34,125 nucleotides of DNA, taken from contig NZ_PSTT01000007.1 in the NCBI RefSeq assembly GCF_002931235.1, positions 1 through 34,125 of the forward strand, written 5' to 3'. A program made the translations under genes and the position numbers. The stretch comes from Subtercola sp. Z020. Its GTDB lineage: Bacteria > Actinomycetota > Actinomycetes > Actinomycetales > Microbacteriaceae. This document shows positions 7,814 to 19,819 of this stretch, piece after piece (within the stretch, counting starts at the first letter, position 1; each line of letters starts with the position of its first letter). A model generated the notes under the pieces. That model was given only the letters and a program-made list of their open reading frames with translations, searched no databases and had not been told where the DNA came from.

Positions 7814-9148
7814 TCACTTGCCGAGCTGCTTCTGCGTCGCCGACACGGGCAGCAGCACGAGCAGCCCGACCAGCAGCACGAGCATGATGCCGAGGATCCC
7901 CCAGTACTGCTCGCCGCCGAGGGTCACGAACAGGGCGAACGCGGCGGGCGCCAGGAACGTCGCCGCCTTGCCGGTCGTGGCGTAGAGCCCGAAGATCTCG
8001 CCCTCGCGCCCGGCCGGGATGACGCGCCCGAGGAACGACCGGCTGGCCGACTGGGCGGGCCCCACGAAGAGGCAGAGCGCCAGGCCGAAGACCCAGAATG
8101 CGGTCTGCCCGGCATCGTGCAGGAAGAAGACGGCTGACGCGCAGATCACGAGGCCGACCAGCGCCACCACAATGACGGGCTTCGGGCCGACCCGGTCATC
8201 CAGTCGCCCGACGATGACGGTGGAGATACCCGCTGTCACATTCGCCGCGATGGCGAAGATGATGACCTCGCTCGGCGAGAAGCCGAACGTGCCGGCGGCG
8301 AGAACGCCACCGAAGGTGAAGACGCCGGTCAGCCCGTCGCGGAACACGGCCGACGCGATCAGAAAGTAGACCGTGTGTCGGTTGGTGCGCCAGAGGCCGG
8401 CGATGTCGCGCCCGAGTCGGGCATACGAGGCGAAGAACCCGACCTTCGGGCGGGCCGCGGTGCCGTGGGGCTCGAGTTCGGGAACAGACAGCAGCACCGG
8501 CAGCGCGAAGACGGCGAACCAGACGGCGGCGATCAGCATCGACACGCGCACCGACAGCCCGTTCTCGGCGGTGACGCCCAGAAGCCCGACATCGGGGTGG
8601 ATGAAGCCGAAGTAGACGATCAGCAGCAGCACGATGCCGCCGAAGTAGCCCATCGACCAGCCGAACCCGCTCACCTTGCCGATGGTGCGGGGCGTCGAGA
8701 CGCTGGAGAGCATCGCGTTGTAGTTGACCTCGGCGAACTGGAAGAAGACCGACCCGGCCGCGAGCAGCAGCAGGCCGAGCCAGAGATACTCGGGTGCCGC
8801 CTGCACGAAGAACAGGCCAGCGATGATCGCCACCACGATGTAGGTGTTCACGCCGAGCCAGAGCTTGCGGTTGCCGGAGGTGTCGCTGCGCTGGCCGGTG
8901 ACGGGGGCGAGCAGGGCGACGATCACACCGGCGATCCCGAGGGTCCAGCCGAGTTGCGCCGACACGAAGGCTTCGTCGCCGAAGGGATGCCGCGTGGCGT
9001 TACCCGTCAGGTACACCGTGAACACGAAGGTTGTGACGACGGCATTGAACGATGCCCCACCCCAGTCCCACAGGGCCCAGGCGATGATGCGGCGGCGGGG
9101 CACAACGGCTGACACAGGTGACGCCGGGGCGGTGGACGGTGCTGTCAT
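7814..9148 (-). CDS. MFS transporter of the UMF1/Atg22-like family
   Basis: The 444-residue protein has twelve hydrophobic segments. The N-terminal WALWDWGGASFNAVVTTFVFTVYL resembles the first helix of UMF1/Atg22-like permeases, which typically begin with Trp-Asp-x-Gly-x-Ser. The inter-helix loop QRSDTSGNRK, after helix 2, fits the MFS D-x-x-G/R-R/K motif. Related proteins in fungi export amino acids from the vacuole; the bacterial substrate is unknown and I do not assign one. The open frame has another start at 9163, but ATG 9148 is preferred because a -10-like TACTGT lies six bases before it. It is divergent from dnaK and separated from marR by 82 bases with nothing recognisable in them. 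Confidence 0.8.
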   Translation of the reverse strand: MTAPSTAPASPVSAVVPRRRIIAWALWDWGGASFNAVVTTFVFTVYLTGNATRHPFGDEAFVSAQLGWTLGIAGVIVALLAPVTGQRSDTSGNRKLWLGVNTYIVVAIIAGLFFVQAAPEYLWLGLLLLAAGSVFFQFAEVNYNAMLSSVSTPRTIGKVSGFGWSMGYFGGIVLLLIVYFGFIHPDVGLLGVTAENGLSVRVSMLIAAVWFAVFALPVLLSVPELEPHGTAARPKVGFFASYARLGRDIAGLWRTNRHTVYFLIASAVFRDGLTGVFTFGGVLAAGTFGFSPSEVIIFAIAANVTAGISTVIVGRLDDRVGPKPVIVVALVGLVICASAVFFLHDAGQTAFWVFGLALCLFVGPAQSASRSFLGRVIPAGREGEIFGLYATTGKAATFLAPAAFALFVTLGGEQYWGILGIMLVLLVGLLVLLPVSATQKQLGK

Positions 9149-9160
9149 GGTGACACAGTA
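9146..9160 (-). promoter_or_regulatory. Predicted -10 box and leaderless start of the MFS gene
   Basis: Minus-strand TACTGT (9160-9155), six bases, then ATG (9148-9146). This spacing places the transcription start at the start codon and argues against the in-frame start at 9163, which lies upstream of the box. Confidence 0.45.
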
Positions 9161-9195
9161 CATTCCAGCTGTGAACTCCCGGCAAACTCCTGAGA

Positions 9196-9216
9196 GTTGA
9201 GTCTGTCGGGCTCAAG
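9196..9216. promoter_or_regulatory. HAIR operator 1 (HspR-binding inverted repeat)
   Basis: GTTGAGT, seven bases, GCTCAAG. The HspR consensus is CTTGAGT-N7-ACTCAAG, so 12 of 14 arm positions match. It lies just upstream of the -35 box of the dnaK promoter. Confidence 0.85.
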
Positions 9217-9231
9217 TTTCGTCGGAATGAC

Positions 9232-9257
9232 TTGACACGATCCGGCCCGCGAGTAAA

Positions 9258-9259
<2 letters not shown>
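9232..9259 (+). promoter_or_regulatory. dnaK operon promoter
   Basis: A textbook housekeeping-sigma promoter: TTGACA at 9232-9237 and TAAACT at 9254-9259 with a 16-base spacer. HAIR operators flank the -35 and cover the -10/start region. The mRNA would have a leader of about 70 bases, with GAAGGAGAA (9322-9330) as the ribosome site for dnaK. Confidence 0.8.
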
Positions 9260-11212
<1,953 letters not shown>

Positions 11213-11214
11213 TC

Positions 11215-11931
11215 ATGGCACGCGACAAGTCGAACCGCAGGGGCGATAGCCCCGACGGTGACGAGTCCGGCGCGTTCCCCCACGCCGGGTCCGAGGCGTT
11301 CTCCTCGGACCCGGCGACGGGTGAGCCGGTCGAAGACGGCGCGTTCATCGAGGCCGAGGGCCCCGATGTCGAGACGCCGACCGGCGAGCCGGCCACCGTC
11401 GATGACGAAGACGAGTATTCAGAAGCAGCAGAGGAAGGCGAGACCGTGGGCGACGGCGCGTTGAACGACGACGACCTGAGTTTTCTCGACGCCGTGAGCG
11501 CCGGGGCGGCTGACGATCTCGCAGCGGAGCGGCTCGCCGACCTGCAGCGGGTCACGGCCGAGTACGCGAACTACCGCAAGCGCACGGAGTCCAACCGCGA
11601 GGTCGAACGCGAGCGCACTGTCGGTGACGTCGTGAAGATCCTGCTGCCGGTGCTCGACGACCTCGACCGTGCTGCGAAGCACGGCGATCTCGTCGAGGGC
11701 CCGTTCGCCTCCATCGCGGCGAAGCTCCGCACGGGTGTCGAGCGTCTCGGTCTCAAGCCGTTCGGGGCAGCCGGCGAGGTGTTCGACCCGAACGAGCACG
11801 AAGCCATCTTCCAGCAGCCGACGCCGGGCGTCGAGGTCGCGACCATCGCTGACGTCGTCGAGACCGGGTACTACCTGGGCTCCACCCTGCTGCGCGCTGC
11901 GAAAGTCGTGGTAGCGGTGCCGAATGGCTAG
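11215..11931 (+). CDS. grpE: Nucleotide exchange factor GrpE
   Basis: GrpE releases ADP from DnaK. The protein is 238 residues, longer than the roughly 200 usual for the family, because of an acidic, disordered N-terminal region of about 80 residues. The conserved part starts with an RLADLQRVTAEYANYRKRTESNR coiled-coil helix and continues through ILLPVLDDLDRA and the C-terminal beta domain with FDPNEHEAIFQ and the closing LLRAAKVVVA. The ATG lies two bases after the dnaK stop, and the ribosome site is inside the last dnaK codons. The end overlaps dnaJ by eight bases, consistent with coupled translation. Confidence 0.96.
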   Translation: MARDKSNRRGDSPDGDESGAFPHAGSEAFSSDPATGEPVEDGAFIEAEGPDVETPTGEPATVDDEDEYSEAAEEGETVGDGALNDDDLSFLDAVSAGAADDLAAERLADLQRVTAEYANYRKRTESNREVERERTVGDVVKILLPVLDDLDRAAKHGDLVEGPFASIAAKLRTGVERLGLKPFGAAGEVFDPNEHEAIFQQPTPGVEVATIADVVETGYYLGSTLLRAAKVVVAVPNG

Positions 11932-12934
11932 CCAGGACTGGTTCGACAAGGATTTCTACAAGGTACTCGGTGTATCGAAAGACGTCTCTGCGGCCGACCT
12001 GAAGAAGCAGTACCGCAAGCTCGCGCGGCAGTACCACCCCGACTCCAACCCGGGTGATGCTGCCGCCGAGGCGAAGTTCAAGGAGATCAGCGAGGCCAAC
12101 TCGGTGCTCGCCGACCCTGAGCAGCGCAAGGAGTACGACCAGATTCGCGCGATGGGTTCCGGCGCCCGCTTCACGGCGGGTGGCCAGGGCCAGTCGGGCG
12201 GTTTCGAAGACGTCTTCGGCGGGATGTTCGGCGGGGGTGCAGGCCGCGGAAGTGCGGGCGGCAGCGCCGGCTCGAACTACAGCTACCAGCAGGCCGGCTA
12301 CGACGACCTCCTGGGCGGGATGTTCGGCGGCAACCGTGGATTCGGGCAGCCGAGCGGCGGGTTCCGTGGTTTCGGCGGCCCGACGCGCGGTCGCGACGTG
12401 ACCGCGCGCACCACCGTCGACTTCGTCACGGCCACCAAGGGCGACACCATCAAGCTGCAGACCGCCGAGGGAACGACCATCACGGTCAAGATCCCGGCCG
12501 GAGTCTCCGACGGGCAGAAGATCAAGCTGCGCGGCAAGGGCGAGCAGAGCGTCGACGGCGGCGAGGCCGGAGACATCGTGCTCACCGTGTCGGTGCGCAA
12601 GCACCCCGTCTTCGAGCGCGACGGGCTGAACCTGCGGGTGAACGTGCCCGTCACCTTCGTCGAGGCGACGCTCGGGGCGACGATCGAGGTTCCCACCCTC
12701 GGCGGCGACCCGGTGAAGCTCCGAGTCGGGCCGGGAACGCCCAGCGGGCGCGTGCTGCGCGTCAAGGGCCGCGGCGTCGAGACTCCGAAGGGCACCGGCG
12801 ACCTTCTGGCCGTCGTGCAGGTCGCTGTTCCGTCGCACCTCTCCGACGAGGCCCGGGAGGCCCTGGTGGCGTTCCACGCACTCGAACCGAACGAGAACCC
12901 GCGGGCAGAACTGCTCGCAAAAGCACAGGAGTGA
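11924..12934 (+). CDS. dnaJ: DnaJ-type co-chaperone without zinc-finger domain
   Basis: The 336-residue protein has an N-terminal J domain (about 9-75) with the HPD motif at His38-Asp40, a Gly/Phe-rich region (about 77-155, with repeated GGMFGG), and two DnaJ C-terminal beta domains (about 160-325). There is no CxxCxGxG repeat and in fact no cysteine at all, so it is a class B protein like CbpA rather than classical DnaJ. It stimulates DnaK's ATPase and delivers clients. It overlaps the end of grpE by eight bases. A gene for a zinc-finger DnaJ would have to lie elsewhere in the genome. The symbol reflects operon position. Confidence 0.93.
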   Translation: MASQDWFDKDFYKVLGVSKDVSAADLKKQYRKLARQYHPDSNPGDAAAEAKFKEISEANSVLADPEQRKEYDQIRAMGSGARFTAGGQGQSGGFEDVFGGMFGGGAGRGSAGGSAGSNYSYQQAGYDDLLGGMFGGNRGFGQPSGGFRGFGGPTRGRDVTARTTVDFVTATKGDTIKLQTAEGTTITVKIPAGVSDGQKIKLRGKGEQSVDGGEAGDIVLTVSVRKHPVFERDGLNLRVNVPVTFVEATLGATIEVPTLGGDPVKLRVGPGTPSGRVLRVKGRGVETPKGTGDLLAVVQVAVPSHLSDEAREALVAFHALEPNENPRAELLAKAQE

Positions 12935-12938
12935 CATC

Positions 12939-12981
12939 CGGGGTCCGCATCCGCCTGCGCGAGCGAGCGGTGCGGGCCCCG
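12939..12981 (+). other. Stable stem-loop between dnaJ and hspR
   Basis: Bases 12939-12951 can pair with 12969-12981 to form a 13-base stem (two G-U pairs) with a 17-base loop. There is no U-tract. It may be a weak terminator or an RNA-processing or stability element that lowers hspR expression relative to dnaK-grpE-dnaJ. Confidence 0.5.
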
Positions 12982-13018
12982 CTGCACGTGACACAGCGAT
13001 GACGACCGGAGGTCGGTG

Positions 13019-13435
13019 ATGCAAGCACCCGTCGATGAGAACGCACCCCTCTTCGCGATCGCGGTGGCGGCGGAACTGGCCGAGATGCACCCGCAGACCC
13101 TCCGCCAGTACGACCGACTGGGCCTCGTGAGCCCCAGTCGCACCGCCGGCAAGTCGAGGCGGTACTCCCTCCGGGATGTGATGCAGTTGCGCGAGATCGC
13201 CCGGCTCGGCACCGAGGGCATCACGCTCGAGGGCATCCGGCGCATCCTGGAACTCGAGAACGTCAACCAGGAGCTCTCGCGCCGCGTTCGCGAGCTGGAG
13301 ACGGCGCTCGCCGACGAGCTGCTGAACCGGCCGGGCCGCCGGGTCTTCGCAGCCGGTGCAGAGGGTGAGATCGTGTCGCTGAAGAACGGTACCCGCAGCC
13401 AGCGCCGCACCGAAGTCGTGGTCTGGCGACCGTAG
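13019..13435 (+). CDS. hspR: MerR-family heat-shock repressor HspR
   Basis: This 138-residue regulator has the N-terminal MerR helix-turn-helix (about 12-55: FAIAVAAELAEMHPQTLRQ, then YDRLGLVSPSRT and the RRYSLRDV wing), followed by a coiled coil (about 70-100) and a basic C-terminal tail. HspR binds HAIR inverted repeats, and three good matches are in this window, upstream of dnaK and clpB. Of the adjacent GTG (13016) and ATG (13019), the ATG is preferred because GGAGG at 13008-13012 is six bases from it. It ends the chaperone operon, giving a negative feedback loop, and is separated from dnaJ by 84 bases with a strong hairpin. Confidence 0.95.
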   Translation: MQAPVDENAPLFAIAVAAELAEMHPQTLRQYDRLGLVSPSRTAGKSRRYSLRDVMQLREIARLGTEGITLEGIRRILELENVNQELSRRVRELETALADELLNRPGRRVFAAGAEGEIVSLKNGTRSQRRTEVVVWRP

Positions 13436-13475
13436 CCGGCACGGGCGCCCGCCCGAACCTTGCAAGAATGGGGGC

Positions 13476-14366
13476 ATGACGAACACCCCCGCGCTCGGTC
13501 TGCTGCTCGACATCGATGGGCCGATCGCCTCGCCGGTCTCCCGCTCGATCGCCATTCCGAGCATCCTCTCCGACCTCGTCGAGCTGGTGCGCGCGGGCAT
13601 CCCGATCGCCTTCATCACCGGCCGGTCGGCCGAGTTCGTCGCCGACGAGGTCGTCGCGCCGCTCCGCACGGCCGGGCTCGACGACGCCCTCGGGGGCGGT
13701 GGGCGCATGTTCGTGGTCTGTGAGAAGGGTGCGGTCTGGTTCGCGATGACTCCGGATGGCCCGGCCCCCACAGAGGTCGACGAGACGGTGGCGCTGCCCG
13801 ATGAGTTCCGGGCGCACATCCGTTCGGTCGTCGACGACCGCTTCGGCGACTCGATGTTCTTCGACGAGGGCAAGCTCGCGATGGTCTCCGTGGAGCAGCG
13901 AACCGATGTGAGCGCCGAACAGTACCGCCCGCTGCAGCTGGAGTACAACGAGGTCGCCTTCGATGCGCTGGTGGAGCGGGGCCTCGGAGCCCGGTACGGC
14001 GACCGTGAGGTGCCGAACGCGGCCGGCGACATCCCGTTCCGCATCGACCCCACCATCATCTCGACCGACGTCGAGTCGGTGACCCTCGACAAGGATCGCG
14101 GCGCAGAGCGCGCGCTCGCCTTCTTCGAGGCGCAGGGCGACCTGCCACGGGTCTGGCGGTCGGTGGGCGACTCCCGCAGCGACTACAAGATGGCCGACTA
14201 CCTGCACTCCGCCGGGTACGAGGTGGCGCATGTGGATGTTCGGCCGAGCGACGGCGTGCTCGAGAAGCCGTACGAGGTGGTCGTCGAGGGCGACCTCATC
14301 CACGACGAGGCGGGCGCCGCGTTCCTTTCGTACTGGGTACAGAAGCTCGGCCTCCAGCGCCAGTAG
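13476..14366 (+). CDS. HAD-superfamily hydrolase (Cof-like)
   Basis: The 296-residue protein opens with LLLDIDGPIA, giving nucleophile Asp12 and Asp14, followed by FITGRS (Thr/Ser motif), a conserved basic region VTLDKDRGAERAL, and VGDSRSDYKMADYL at about 230-243 as the Mg-binding motif. The order and the large middle cap are typical of Cof-type or trehalose-phosphatase-like HAD enzymes. Substrate is unknown. The ATG is six bases after AAGAAT, a plausible but poorer -10 than others in this window, and a GGGGG run could also serve as ribosome site. It sits 40 bases downstream of hspR, so co-transcription from the heat-shock operon is possible. It converges on mptB across a palindromic element. 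Confidence 0.82.
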   Translation: MTNTPALGLLLDIDGPIASPVSRSIAIPSILSDLVELVRAGIPIAFITGRSAEFVADEVVAPLRTAGLDDALGGGGRMFVVCEKGAVWFAMTPDGPAPTEVDETVALPDEFRAHIRSVVDDRFGDSMFFDEGKLAMVSVEQRTDVSAEQYRPLQLEYNEVAFDALVERGLGARYGDREVPNAAGDIPFRIDPTIISTDVESVTLDKDRGAERALAFFEAQGDLPRVWRSVGDSRSDYKMADYLHSAGYEVAHVDVRPSDGVLEKPYEVVVEGDLIHDEAGAAFLSYWVQKLGLQRQ

Positions 14367-14369
14367 CCT

Positions 14370-14439
14370 GCGAGACGGTCAGTTGCGGCCGAGAGCGTCA
14401 GTTGTACCGGTCGGTCTCGCTCGGAAGTGACCGTCTCGC
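14370..14439. repeat. Four-unit palindromic intergenic element
   Basis: GCGAGACGGTCA (14370-14381) is a perfect 12-base inverted repeat of 14428-14439. Within it CGAGACGGTCAGTTG is repeated directly at 14390 as CGAGAGCGTCAGTTG, and two inverted relatives fill the right half. It occupies the gap between the converging HAD and mptB genes, so it may act as a two-way terminator. The unit structure looks more like a dispersed palindromic repeat than a simple hairpin. Confidence 0.7.
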
Positions 14440-14475
14440 GCGGCGACGTGTGGCGGGCGGGGCGGGGGCGGGCGG

Positions 14476-16038
14476 TCAGGCCGAGGTGCGGGCCTTCGTG
14501 GCGCGCCCGGGCGCGCCAGCCGCGGCCGCGCGCTGCAGCTTCGCGACCGTGCGGCGCTCCCGTGCGTCACGGATGCGTTGCACGATGAGCTTCACCGACA
14601 GCTCCTCGTGGATGCAGTACGCGATGATGAGCGCAATGCCGCCGCCGGTGATGAAGACGGTACGGATGACGTAGCCGAGGATGTCGCCCTGCACGGAGTC
14701 GGAGATGTCCATCCCCTCGGCGATGCTCACACAGGCGAAGAAGATCGATGCCGAGACGACCAGATGCGTCGCCAGCCCCTCCTTGATGCCGACGATCGCG
14801 AAGAGAATGATGCACCACGCCGCATACCAGGGGTGGATGACCGGTGAGAGCACGACCGTGGCGGTGAACGCCAGCGCGAGGCGCATCAGCGGGTCCAGGT
14901 TGCGCTTCGTCAGCATCACCCAGGCCACGACGAGCACCATCACACCGATGGCGATGAACTTCACGATGTTCGCCGGCATCTCGCCGTCGAGCCCGAAGGC
15001 TCCGAACGCGCCGCCGACCGCGATCGCGAGGATGTTCACCGGGGCGTACCAGTGCGACACCGAGCCGGGCGTCGCGAGCGTGAGCACCCAGCCGAAGCCG
15101 ATGCCCATCAGCCAGCCGAGGGCTCCGAGCACCGCAGCCCCGATCGCCACGGAGACGATCCAGTACTTGATGGTGCTGCGCACGGTGCGGTTCTGGCCCG
15201 CCCAGATGATGCCGATGATGGGCAGCGCCAGCACGGCGATCGGCTTCACGCCGACGGAGGCCGTCACGAGCAGGATCCCGATGATCGGATGCTTCTTCAG
15301 CGCCGCGTAGACACCGGCGATCAGCAGGGCGAGCATGAGCGCATCGTTGTGACCGGCGACCACGAAGTTGAACATGATGACCGGGCTCGCCAGAACCAAC
15401 CACAGCACCTTGCCCGGGTCGACCTGGCGCATCAGGGCGATGCGGTAGGCGAAGTAGGCGATCGCCAGCGCACTGATGATCGCGATGAGGCGGAAGAGGG
15501 CGACGGCCATGATCGGCGACGTTCCCGCGACCATCACCGTGATCTGCTCGATCCAGAGGTAGACGGGGCCGTAGGGCGTCTTCGCGTTCGCCCACATCGG
15601 GTCGACACCGATGTTGAACCAGCCCTGGATCGCCGAGATGCCGTCGACGTACGGGTTGAACCCGCCGGCCATCAACCGGCCCTGACCGACGTACGCGAAC
15701 AGGTCGCGCGAGTACAGCGGCACGGCGAACGCGAGCGGAAGTGCCCAGACGACCGAGGTCACGATGACGCGCTTCAGGGCATCCGCCGGGTTCTTGCGCA
15801 TCGCCGAACCGAGTTTCAGCCAGGCGATCACGAGGAGGAGCCCGGCACCGATGACCACGAAGGTCGAGATGTGCACGAGCAGGTCGTTGCCCCGCACGCT
15901 CTGAATGATCGGCCAGCCCCGCACGTTCGAGCCCGGGCCGAGCCAGCCGACGGCGAGAGAACCGAGCGCGATGAAGAGCGACCCCACCAGCCCCATCAGC
16001 AGGGGAGAGCCCAGTTCTCGCCGCAGAATACTCTTCAC
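14476..16038 (-). CDS. mptB: Polyprenol-phosphomannose-dependent alpha-1,6-mannosyltransferase (MptA/MptB-like, GT-C)
   Basis: The 520-residue protein has about 13 hydrophobic helices and the GT-C arrangement of the mycobacterial/corynebacterial MptA-MptB family, which extend the alpha-1,6-mannan core of lipomannans using polyprenyl-phosphomannose on the outer face of the membrane. The extracellular loop after the third helix contains [22 protein letters not shown], where an acidic residue near the first large loop is the GT-C catalytic site, and later [15 protein letters not shown], a family hallmark. The GTG at 16038 is preferred over TTG 16044 because TAAAGT lies seven bases upstream. The C-terminal tail is basic and cytoplasmic. 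Family assignment is firm; MptA versus MptB role and the exact acceptor are not settled by sequence. Confidence 0.83.
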   Translation of the reverse strand: MKSILRRELGSPLLMGLVGSLFIALGSLAVGWLGPGSNVRGWPIIQSVRGNDLLVHISTFVVIGAGLLLVIAWLKLGSAMRKNPADALKRVIVTSVVWALPLAFAVPLYSRDLFAYVGQGRLMAGGFNPYVDGISAIQGWFNIGVDPMWANAKTPYGPVYLWIEQITVMVAGTSPIMAVALFRLIAIISALAIAYFAYRIALMRQVDPGKVLWLVLASPVIMFNFVVAGHNDALMLALLIAGVYAALKKHPIIGILLVTASVGVKPIAVLALPIIGIIWAGQNRTVRSTIKYWIVSVAIGAAVLGALGWLMGIGFGWVLTLATPGSVSHWYAPVNILAIAVGGAFGAFGLDGEMPANIVKFIAIGVMVLVVAWVMLTKRNLDPLMRLALAFTATVVLSPVIHPWYAAWCIILFAIVGIKEGLATHLVVSASIFFACVSIAEGMDISDSVQGDILGYVIRTVFITGGGIALIIAYCIHEELSVKLIVQRIRDARERRTVAKLQRAAAAGAPGRATKARTSA

Positions 16039-16051
16039 TGTCAATACTTTA
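16036..16051 (-). promoter_or_regulatory. Predicted -10 box and leaderless start of mptB
   Basis: Minus-strand TAAAGT (16051-16046) is followed after seven bases by GTG (16038-16036). TTG 16044 lies only one base beyond the box and would not be transcribed as a start. Confidence 0.45.
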
Positions 16052-16115
16052 GGTCGTGCGGCCTGTGAACAGCATGGCTTGACAAATTGTACTGGCGCGA
16101 GTCGGCAGAAGCGTC

Positions 16116-16140
16116 TAAACTTGAGTCAGGTCGACTCAGG
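16116..16140. promoter_or_regulatory. clpB -10 box and overlapping HAIR operator
   Basis: CTTGAGT (16120-16126), seven bases, ACTCAGG (16134-16140): 13 of 14 arm positions match the HspR consensus, the best of the three in this window. It overlaps TAAACT (16116-16121), the same -10 sequence and the same -10/operator overlap as in the dnaK promoter. A TTGACA occurs at 16079-16084 but is 31 bases from this -10, too far to be its -35. The clpB leader is then about 60 bases. Confidence 0.85.
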
Positions 16141-16186
16141 TTTGAGGGCCAGAAATTTCACGCAGTTTCAGAAAGGTGTCACTCGA

Positions 16187-18351
<2,165 letters not shown>

Positions 18352-18352
<1 letters not shown>

Positions 18353-18442
18353 CCGGCCCCGCGTGCCGCGAGGGGACCCATATCGTTCCAAGGCCGCGCC
18401 CGCAGAATGATCTGCGCCCCCTCGCGCCGCGTGCGGGCCGGC
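18352..18442. terminator. Complex bidirectional terminator candidate between clpB and the GH8 gene
   Basis: Two nested complementary pairs, 18352-18359 with 18435-18442 and 18367-18375 with 18418-18426, enclose a perfect six-base hairpin with an ATGA loop (18401-18416). It fills the 100-base gap between converging genes. There is no T-tract, as is common for actinobacterial terminators. Confidence 0.4.
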
Positions 18443-18452
18443 GGGCGCCGGG

Positions 18453-19754
18453 TCAGGGGAGCCAGGTGTTGTTCGAGATGAGCAGCATCGACTGCAGGGC
18501 AATCGAGTCGGCGAAGTAGCCACCCGACGGTGCCGCGAACCTCGGCCACAGCGCATTCAGCCAGGGCTGGCTGCCTGCGTCGACGGCGGCCGCCGCTGCG
18601 AACGGCGCGGTGAAGGCCGGGTCGCCGTAGCCGACGAGCGCCTTGCCGTTGAGTCGATAGCCTGCCCGGATCGAGCCCGGCGTGTCTTTCGTCGCCGCAC
18701 GGATCCAGGCGGTCATCTTCTGCACGGCAGCCCGTGATGCGGCATCGTTCGCGAGCAGCGCGTTCGACGCCAGGCGCCACGGGTCGCGGCATGCGTTCTA
18801 GGAGTGTGCGCCGTCGAACTCGCCCTCCTGAAAACCTGCCGGCGCCGGCTTCGGCGTCGTGTTCGTCGAGACGATGAAGTCGGGGAGCAGGCCGGTGTCG
18901 GGTGCGTACCGCTGCCGCACGGTCGTGATGAGTGCATCCGTCGCCGTGATCACCTCGCCCCAGAACGGGTCGCCGGTCGCCGTCTGGAAGGCGAGGAAGT
19001 GGTCGGTCATGAAATCCGACGAGCGGGTCGCGAACCAGTGCGCGGCGTCCGACCGACTGGGCCAGTCGCCGAGCTTGGTGAGATGGGTGGTCGGGTTGAT
19101 CTCGCTCCGCTTTATCGCGGCGATGCGCTTCAGGGCCTCCGCGCGGTAGTCGAGCGTGCCGGTCGAGCCCCACTGCCGGTCGGCGAGCAGCAGCCCGAAC
19201 GCAATGTCGAGGTCGCCGTCGGTCGCCGATCCTGCGTCACCCGGGATGCTCGCGCAGCCGTCATCCTGGTGCCACGCCATCAGCCCGCTGTCGACTTCGC
19301 TCGGGTGGTCGGCGGCGAAGCGGAAAAGCCCGTCGAACTCAGCCTGTGCCGCCGGATCAGCTCCCGCCATCAGGGCGACCACGACCATCCCGTAGCCCTG
19401 ACCTTCTGAGACCACCCGCGACGGGGTGGAACTCGAGGCGTCGACGTAGTATCGGCCTGCACCGCAGCCGGCCACGAGGTGGCGCGGCTTCCATGCGGTG
19501 TAGGCGGCCAGCGTCGCGGCATCCGCCTGCGCCGCGTCACCGGGTGGGAGCGCCGAGCCCCGCGCGCGCACCACGGGATGCGACCCGAACGGTCGTGTGG
19601 GCGGCGCGTCGGCACCGATGATGGTCTGGATCTCCGCGTCGGCGGCGGGCATCCCCGTCGCCGACGCGGGCAGCGCTCCCGAGAGTGGCAGGCAGAGCGC
19701 CCCCACGACGGCGATGGTGAGCGCGGTCGAGCGCCCTTGTGGCCTGCGGAACAT
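18453..19754 (-). pseudogene. Secreted glycoside hydrolase family 8 enzyme, interrupted by an in-frame amber codon
   Basis: The gene encodes a GH8 glycosidase (cellulase/chitosanase/licheninase-type) with an N-terminal signal peptide: MFRRPQGRS, a hydrophobic core at about 10-28, and a cut after the ASA near residue 32. The general-acid motif is SEGQGYGM with Glu117, and TDGDLDIAFGLLLAD (179-193) is the second family signature. Codon 319 is TAG (plus-strand 18798-18800), and the same frame continues with NACRDPWRLA, the family's conserved motif, for 114 more residues to a proper stop at 18453. GH8 enzymes usually have Tyr at that position (TAC/TAT), so one base change explains the break. ATG 19754 has GGGAGG ten bases upstream. 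Possibilities are a recent pseudogene, a sequencing error or readthrough. Confidence 0.8.
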
Positions 19755-19771
19755 GGCCCTGCCTCCCTGCT

Positions 19772-19788
19772 GCACAGCGGTTCTGTGC
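19772..19788. other. Small stem-loop upstream of the GH8 gene
   Basis: GCACAG (19772-19777) and CTGTGC (19783-19788) form a six-base stem with a five-base loop in the short region between the acs stop and the GH8 ribosome site. It could be an operator half-site pair or a weak terminator for acs. Confidence 0.3.
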
Positions 19789-19819
19789 TCACTGGAGAGA
19801 CGCGCAGGGGGCCCGATCC

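Noticed and set aside
6290-8137. A 615-codon plus-strand frame across crtEb, marR and part of the MFS gene
   Set aside because: It overlaps three genes with clear family motifs in other frames, and its own composition is Arg-rich with no recognisable fold.
11753-14092. A 779-codon minus-strand frame across grpE, dnaJ, hspR and the HAD gene
   Set aside because: It is a shadow of four certain genes and has no motif or ribosome site of its own.
16079-16084. TTGACA as the -35 box of clpB
   Set aside because: It lies 31 bases from the TAAACT -10; the usual spacer is 15-19. It could belong to another, unseen promoter.
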